Source: Campylobacterales bacterium (lineage in GTDB: Bacteria; Campylobacterota; Campylobacteria; Campylobacterales; Nitratiruptoraceae). Taken from it: a stretch of 10,117 nucleotides of DNA. The DNA lies in NCBI GenBank assembly GCA_027068245.1, contig JAMOUF010000140.1, forward strand, positions 1 through 10,117. The letters run 5' to 3'. The notes under the pieces are model-generated. The model was given only the letters and a program-made list of their open reading frames with translations. It did no database searches and had not been told where the DNA came from. A program made the translations under genes and the position numbers. Of the stretch, positions 7,043 through 10,117 are shown one piece after another. Every line of letters starts with the position of its first letter. The first letter of the stretch is position 1.

Positions 7043-8057
7043 CAAAATCCAGGCTTCCTTTTGAGTAGTTCGTCACGTTTCCTTCAAAAAAGTTGGTCTT
7101 TTGGTCGTTGAATTTGGCAAAATCGTCCACCCATTTTATAGGGTGCTCCACGTTATAGATAGGCTCAAGCCCCACCCTTTGCAGTCTGTCGTCAGCCAGA
7201 TACTTTATATACTGCTCTATTATCTCGTCAGTTAGGCCCAAAATCTGTCCCTGGGTGATGTATTTGCCCCAGCTGCTTTCAAGCTCCACCGCCCCTTCGA
7301 ACATCTTGTATACGTCGTCTATAAGCTCTTTTGTAAAGAGTTCGGGACGCTCTTTTTTGACGGTGTTTATCATATTTTGAAAAATCAACAGATGCGTAAC
7401 CTCGTCTCGTTGTATAAATCGTATCATCTGAGCGCTTCCAAGCATCTTTCCGCTTCTTGCCAGCGTATACATATAGGTAAATCCGCTGTAAAAGTAGATA
7501 CCCTCCAGTATCTGGTTTGCAAACATCGCCTTTACGATATTTTCGTCGCTGGGGTTTTGGGCCAGCTCCTCGTAAACCTTTGCTATGTAGTCGTTTTTCT
7601 GTTTTAGCTGTAAATCCTCTCTCCACAGCTCGTAAATCTCGTCGGTATTTTGGCTGATACTGTCCACCATCACCGCATAGCTTTGGGAGTGCAACGCCTC
7701 CTCGAAGGCCTGGCGAACCAAAATCAGGTTAATCTCCGGCGCGGTGATATAGGGGTTTACGTTGTCGATAAGGTTGTTCGTCTGCAAAGAGTCCATAAAT
7801 ATCAGCTGGGCCAAAACCTTGTCGTATGCCAGTTTTTCCGCATCGGTAAGCAGTTTGTAGTCTCTGGCGTCGGGTGTCATATCAACCTCTTTGGGAAACC
7901 AGGTGTTAGCCAGCATCATCTCCCAAAGGTTGTAGGCCCACTGGTATTTTATCTTGTTTAGCTCAAATATACCTGTTGGGTCCCCTCCAAAGACCCTTCT
8001 TTCATTGACGCTCTCGTGAGAGTTGGGATTGTATATCTTCTTTCTTTCATATATCAT
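7032..8057 (-). CDS. nrdB: Class Ia ribonucleotide reductase, beta (radical) subunit
   Basis: A 341-residue subunit that holds the di-iron/tyrosyl-radical cofactor for converting ribonucleotides to deoxyribonucleotides, working with NrdA (not in this window). Metal ligands and radical site, by similarity to E. coli NrdB: D89 (FMDSLQ), E120 and H123 (EEALHSQSY), radical Y127, E185 (LEGIYFY), E219 and H222 (RDEVTH). The C-terminal tail ends SLDFDDF, acidic and aromatic as expected for docking to NrdA. The start at 8057 is preferred over the open frame back to 8096 because TAAGGAGG lies five bases upstream and the extra 13 residues would come from the leader hairpin. It is the first gene of a five-gene run and overlaps the hydrolase gene. 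No clear NrdR-type box pair was seen upstream. Confidence 0.96.
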   Translation of the reverse strand: MIYERKKIYNPNSHESVNERRVFGGDPTGIFELNKIKYQWAYNLWEMMLANTWFPKEVDMTPDARDYKLLTDAEKLAYDKVLAQLIFMDSLQTNNLIDNVNPYITAPEINLILVRQAFEEALHSQSYAVMVDSISQNTDEIYELWREDLQLKQKNDYIAKVYEELAQNPSDENIVKAMFANQILEGIYFYSGFTYMYTLARSGKMLGSAQMIRFIQRDEVTHLLIFQNMINTVKKERPELFTKELIDDVYKMFEGAVELESSWGKYITQGQILGLTDEIIEQYIKYLADDRLQRVGLEPIYNVEHPIKWVDDFAKFNDQKTNFFEGNVTNYSKGSLDFDDF

Positions 8058-8062
8058 TTTTG

Positions 8063-8069
8063 CCTCCTT
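8063..8069 (-). promoter_or_regulatory. Very strong Shine-Dalgarno of nrdB
   Basis: The minus strand reads AAGGAGG followed by CAAAA and the ATG, a near-perfect anti-16S match at good spacing. It abuts the 3' arm of the leader hairpin, whose end (CTCCTT) is its exact complement, making a 12-base palindrome at 8064-8075. Confidence 0.85.
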
Positions 8070-8117
8070 AAGGAGATTGAAAAACCCAAAACCCAAAATA
8101 GATTTTTCAATCTCCTT
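8070..8117 (-). promoter_or_regulatory. Perfect 15-bp hairpin in the nrdB leader
   Basis: Arms AAGGAGATTGAAAAA (8070-8084, plus strand) and TTTTTCAATCTCCTT (8103-8117) are exact reverse complements separated by 18 bases. Read on the minus strand, the loop contains TTTTGGG twice in tandem. The stem ends directly against the nrdB Shine-Dalgarno. It lacks the trailing U run of a terminator and lies upstream of both divergent genes, so a role in nrdB translation or mRNA stability is likelier. Confidence 0.6.
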
Positions 8118-8145
8118 GATAAATGTAAAATTTAAGATATATAAT
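8116..8145 (+). promoter_or_regulatory. Promoter for the LOG-family gene and possibly the toxin-antitoxin genes
   Basis: TTGATA (8116-8121) and TATAAT (8140-8145) are 18 bases apart. Transcription would start near 8152, giving a leader of about 24 bases before the ATG at 8176, with AAGGA at 8166-8170. The -35 shares two bases with the nrdB leader hairpin. The opposing nrdB promoter must lie in the same 60-base AT-rich gap but is not clear (best -10: TACATT, 8127-8122, minus strand). Confidence 0.6.
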
Positions 8146-8175
8146 TACTGCTTAAAACAATATAAAAGGAAAACC

Positions 8176-8679
8176 ATGAAAACCGCAACAACGTTTGGAG
8201 CTTCAAAAATAGATAAAAAGAGCCCATATTACAAAGAGGGGATAGAGCTTGGAAAGCTTCTTGCCAAAAAGGGTTACAGGGTAAAGTGTGGCGGATATGG
8301 AGGGCTTATGGAGGCGGTAAGCAAAGGGGTCTATGAAGCCGGCGGGGAGTGTATAGGCGTAGGACTGGAATATTTTGATGCCCTGAGGCCAAAAAATCCC
8401 TATCTTTCAAAGAAGATTTTGGCAAAAGACCTTTATGAGAGGTTGCGGCTTTTGATAGAGGGAAGCGAGCTTTTCATAGCCCAGTATGGGAGCATCGGAA
8501 CGCTAAACGAGATATTTATGGTGCTGGCGCTAAAATATGGCGGCATAAAACCAAATATCCGGATAATCCTGCTTGGAGATATCTATAAAAAGATGGCCGG
8601 ATGTGAATTTTTGGATGAGAATTTTAGAAAAAATGTGGAGATTTGCTCCAACCTAAAAGAGCTGGAAGATAAAATATGA
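8176..8679 (+). CDS. LOG/SLOG-family nucleotide-binding protein
   Basis: A 167-residue Rossmann-like protein of the LOG group, once mislabelled lysine decarboxylase and related to the DprA-type SLOG fold. Visible motifs are TFGASK (5-11), GGYGGLMEAVSKG (39-51) and the segment from R89 to E112 containing GSIGTLNE. Characterised LOG enzymes release free bases from nucleoside 5'-monophosphates using a PGGxGTxxE motif. Here the matching stretch reads AQYGSIGTLNE, so Pro-Gly-Gly has become Tyr-Gly-Ser and activity on that substrate is uncertain. The ATG at 8176 has AAGGA five bases upstream. The longer open frame from 8023 runs through the nrdB start and the divergent promoter and is not credible. 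A toxin-antitoxin pair follows after 25 bases. Confidence 0.82.
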   Translation: MKTATTFGASKIDKKSPYYKEGIELGKLLAKKGYRVKCGGYGGLMEAVSKGVYEAGGECIGVGLEYFDALRPKNPYLSKKILAKDLYERLRLLIEGSELFIAQYGSIGTLNEIFMVLALKYGGIKPNIRIILLGDIYKKMAGCEFLDENFRKNVEICSNLKELEDKI

Positions 8680-8687
8680 TATCATAT
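8674..8687 (+). promoter_or_regulatory. 14-bp palindrome before the toxin-antitoxin genes
   Basis: ATATGATATCATAT is a perfect palindrome overlapping the LOG-gene stop (8677-8679), and it contains a -10-like TATGAT (8675-8680). It ends seven bases before the antitoxin's AAGGAG (8694-8699). Its position fits an operator for antitoxin autoregulation, but AT-rich palindromes also arise by chance and no good -35 is present. Confidence 0.35.
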
Positions 8688-8704
8688 ATGAAAAAGGAGA
8701 GCCC

Positions 8705-8929
8705 ATGGAACAGCTGTCGGTGGCGGAACTTCAACGAAATCTTCACAGACTCAATGATTTTGATATTATAGAGTTGATTGATAAAAGAAAAGGGGAGATA
8801 AGAGGATATCTGATAAACAAAAAATACAGGTTTCTTATAGAGTCGATCGAGTCCAAACCCTCCTACTCATTAGCGGGTGCTTTGAAAAAATACAAAAACC
8901 CCAATCTTATAGAGAAGGAGCGACAGTGA
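8705..8929 (+). CDS. Phd/YefM-like antitoxin of a PIN-toxin pair
   Basis: A 74-residue protein. The N-terminal part (SVAELQRNLHRL, then a beta-like GEIRGYLINKKY) resembles the DNA-binding Phd/YefM fold. The C-terminal part (SLAGALKKYKNPNLIEKER, about 54-72) matches the helix and tail by which such antitoxins bind and block their PIN toxin. It is basic and small, as expected. The ATG at 8705 has AAGGAG five bases upstream. Its TGA stop overlaps the GTG start of the toxin (GTGA, 8926-8929), the usual coupled arrangement. It probably represses its own promoter, perhaps through the palindrome at 8674-8687. Family assignment is by eye. Confidence 0.75.
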   Translation: MEQLSVAELQRNLHRLNDFDIIELIDKRKGEIRGYLINKKYRFLIESIESKPSYSLAGALKKYKNPNLIEKERQ

Positions 8930-9273
8930 CGGTTATAGACAGCTCTGTGATACTTAGATATCTTCTGGCCGACAGTGATAAAAACTTCAAAAAATCGAAA
9001 GAGATTGTAGAAGGGAACAGCTGTCTGGTTATAGGGGAGGTTTTGTGTGAGAGCGTAAGAGTGCTGGAGCGGCTTTACAAAGTCCCAAGAAAAGAGATTT
9101 CTGCCACGCTTATCGAGTTTTTGAATCTGGAAAACATCATTGTGGAGGATATCTATATCAAGGCGCTGGTGATATACGAGAGGGAGAAACTGGATTTTTT
9201 AGAGGCTCTGCTTTGTGCTTATAAGGAGGATTTCAAGGTATCCTCCTTCAACAAGCGCGTCAAGAAGTGTTAA
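8926..9273 (+). CDS. PIN-domain toxin (VapC-like ribonuclease)
   Basis: A 115-residue PIN-domain protein, likely an RNA-cleaving toxin held in check by the preceding antitoxin. The first acidic residue is D5 (VIDSSVILRYLL) and the second E42 (EVLCESVRVLERLYK). The third position, usually Asp in DF-x-DALL, is E93 (LDFLEALLCAY). The fourth, usually Asp in SFDKK, is N109 (SSFNKRVKK). Two of four metal-binding positions are therefore altered, so activity may be reduced. The GTG start has AAGGAG (8915-8920) five bases upstream and overlaps the antitoxin stop. The frame is intact and full length. Its TAA overlaps the TAA of the convergent minus-strand gene. Confidence 0.8.
   Translation: MTVIDSSVILRYLLADSDKNFKKSKEIVEGNSCLVIGEVLCESVRVLERLYKVPRKEISATLIEFLNLENIIVEDIYIKALVIYEREKLDFLEALLCAYKEDFKVSSFNKRVKKC
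9223..9248. other. Perfect 9-bp inverted repeat in the toxin 3' end
   Basis: AAGGAGGAT (9223-9231) and ATCCTCCTT (9240-9248) are exact reverse complements around an 8-base loop. The repeat lies 25 bases inside the toxin gene and 22 bases beyond the stop of the convergent gene. No U run follows on either strand. It could help end the minus-strand transcript, or it may simply reflect coding constraint. Confidence 0.35.
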
Positions 9274-9659
9274 TCTTTGATAGATTTTACCCACTCCTCC
9301 ATCGTATCGTTGGCTTCTGCGTTGGGGGCTTCCAAAAAACTGATGACGAATCTGTTTTCATATTCGCATATTCCTATGCTTCTTGGCCTGACCGCAAGCA
9401 CTTCCGGTTTTGGCAGCTGTTTCCCAAAACAGAATATCACGTTCTTCGCGTCTATAATCCCTTCGGCTATCACTCCCTCATCAAGGCTTTTGGTATGTAG
9501 ATAGTGCTCGAAAACTGCGATAAATTCGGCAATTTTATGTGAGTAGATTTTCTCTTTTAGATAGTGCACTACCTCATCCGCACTCTTGTATTTTGTCTCA
9601 TCTTTTGATATCTCCAGCACGAATACCGGATATTTCTCCATCAGGCTAAGCTGTTTCAT
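9270..9659 (-). CDS. Conserved protein of unknown function
   Basis: A 129-residue soluble, mildly acidic protein with no signal peptide or membrane segment. It begins MKQLSLMEKYPVFVLEI. The middle part has alternating charged and hydrophobic helices (about 25-60) with EHYLHTKSL, then a beta-rich C-terminal half containing NVIFCFGKQLPKPEVLAVRPRSIG and FVISFLEAPN. The latter look like the conserved core of a family found in Campylobacterota. From memory this may be the DUF6858 family, but I cannot confirm the number. C77 is the only obvious single cysteine in the FCFGK strand. Start 9659 is supported by AAGGAGG four bases upstream. Its stop overlaps the toxin's stop. It appears to be transcribed alone. 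Confidence 0.82.
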   Translation of the reverse strand: MKQLSLMEKYPVFVLEISKDETKYKSADEVVHYLKEKIYSHKIAEFIAVFEHYLHTKSLDEGVIAEGIIDAKNVIFCFGKQLPKPEVLAVRPRSIGICEYENRFVISFLEAPNAEANDTMEEWVKSIKD

Positions 9660-9679
9660 CCTACCTCCTTTTTACAAGG

Positions 9680-9708
9680 ATTATAATAGCTTATTACTTT
9701 TATAACCA
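9680..9708 (-). promoter_or_regulatory. Candidate promoter of the 129-residue gene
   Basis: On the minus strand TGGTTA (9708-9703) and TATAAT (9685-9680) are 17 bases apart, in the 49-base gap after msrB. The -10 lies 20 bases before the ATG at 9659, so the leader would be very short but would still contain the AAGGAGG ribosome site. Confidence 0.45.
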
Positions 9709-10080
9709 TTAATTATCCGGTATAAACTCCAGGCATATGCCGTTTATACAGTATCTAAGTCCTGTAGGGGGTGGTCCATCTTCGAAAACATGGCCAAGGT
9801 GGGCTTTGCATTTGCTACAGTGCACCTCGGTTCTTGTCATGTTGTGGCTTTGGTCTATCTCCGCCTCTATAGCCTCAGGCGTTAGGGGCTCGTAAAAACT
9901 GGGCCAGCCCGTGCCGCTGTTGAACTTGGTTTTGGATGAAAAAAGCGGGCTTTTACAGCATTTACAAAGATAGATACCATCTCTTTTTTCATTTAACAGC
10001 CCGCTGGTAAACGGCGGTTCGGTTCCTTTTTCAAACATAACGTGATATTCAAATGGCGTCAGCCTCTCTTTACAGCTCAT
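9709..10080 (-). CDS. msrB: Peptide-methionine (R)-S-oxide reductase
   Basis: A 123-residue cytosolic MsrB that reduces methionine-R-sulfoxide in proteins, usually recycled by thioredoxin. Structural zinc cysteines are C39/C42 (LCKCCKSPLF) and C88/C91 (HCSKCKAHLGH). The core GTGWPSFYEP is at 56-65 and the catalytic segment GLRYCINGICLEF carries C111. The common resolving cysteine of CGWPSF is Thr here (T57), while extra cysteines occur at C41 and C116. No signal peptide is present. It ends at TAA 9709-9711. The ATG at 10080 overlaps the end of an upstream gene by 11 bases, so it lies inside an operon extending beyond the window. Confidence 0.95.
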   Translation of the reverse strand: MSCKERLTPFEYHVMFEKGTEPPFTSGLLNEKRDGIYLCKCCKSPLFSSKTKFNSGTGWPSFYEPLTPEAIEAEIDQSHNMTRTEVHCSKCKAHLGHVFEDGPPPTGLRYCINGICLEFIPDN

Positions 10081-10117
10081 ACTCTATCCCCAGCATTTTG
10101 GCGGTCTCTATATAGAC
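10070..10117 (-). CDS. 3' end of an unidentified gene overlapping msrB (partial)
   Basis: A minus-strand frame enters from the right edge and ends at TAA (10072-10070). It gives the C-terminus VYIETAKMLGIEYEL, a plausible amphipathic helix. It overlaps the first 11 bases of msrB, like the other tight junctions here. A second open frame ending LYRDRQNAGDRV at a TGA (10079-10077) would give an ATGA junction, but it reads less like protein. Too short to name. Confidence 0.5.
   Translation of the reverse strand, partial: VYIETAKMLGIEYEL

Noticed and set aside
8058..8096. Thirteen-residue N-terminal extension of NrdB
   Set aside because: It is encoded by the hairpin loop and the Shine-Dalgarno; TAAGGAGG points to ATG 8057.
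8070..8117. nrdB leader hairpin as a transcription terminator or a mobile-element end
   Set aside because: It sits between divergent gene starts, has no trailing U run outside the stem, and no target duplication or transposase-like sequence is present.
8023..8175. Fifty-one-residue N-terminal extension of the LOG protein
   Set aside because: It would be translated from nrdB antisense and through the promoter region; ATG 8176 has a proper ribosome site and the family motif begins right after it.
8118..8175. NrdR boxes upstream of nrdB
   Set aside because: I looked for two spaced copies of the ACACwATATwGTGT-type pattern and found only general AT-rich sequence.

Overview
The window looks like chromosomal DNA of a Campylobacterota (Epsilonproteobacteria) species, probably a sulfur-metabolising, free-living relative of Sulfurimonas, Sulfurovum, Nitratiruptor or Hydrogenimonas. 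This is inferred from protein style, AT-rich intergenic DNA with TATAAT-type -10 boxes and poor -35 boxes, AAGGAG ribosome sites and dense packing. The genus cannot be fixed from the sequence alone. No tRNA, rRNA, CRISPR array or insertion sequence was seen, and no gap between genes exceeds about 120 bases.

Layout. (1) 1-119: the 3' end of an unidentified + strand gene. (2) 177-2432 (+): a large secreted CAP/SCP-domain protein with serine-rich linkers, a repeated cysteine motif and a duplicated C-terminal unit. (3) 2439-3550 (-): a two-gene operon of YeeE/YedE sulfur-transport half-proteins, convergent with the CAP gene. (4) 3664-8057 (-): five co-directional genes, transcribed from right to left: nrdB, a carbon-nitrogen hydrolase, pcm, a ferredoxin-thioredoxin-reductase-like catalytic protein, and pckA. 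The first three overlap. pckA has its own likely promoter. (5) 8176-9273 (+): a LOG/SLOG-family protein, then a Phd-like antitoxin and PIN toxin pair, divergent from nrdB. (6) 9270-10117 (-): a conserved protein of unknown function, msrB, and the tail of a further gene that overlaps msrB.

How the genes work together. The nrdB cluster and msrB share a redox and repair theme. Ribonucleotide reductase and MsrB both generally depend on thioredoxin-type reductants, the FTR-like protein could reduce thioredoxins, Pcm repairs isoaspartyl damage, and small nitrilase-family enzymes often act in metabolite repair. PckA (PEP/oxaloacetate interconversion) and the YeeE pair (probable thiosulfate or other sulfur uptake) fit a sulfur-using autotroph. 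These links are inference from gene order.

Most of the window is ordinary. The features most worth a second look are a perfect 15-bp hairpin in the nrdB leader that abuts the Shine-Dalgarno and carries both a copy and a complement of it; the CAP protein's unrecognised duplicated C-terminal unit; the FTR-like protein with altered motif spacing and no visible partner subunit; and the PIN toxin with two changed active-site positions.
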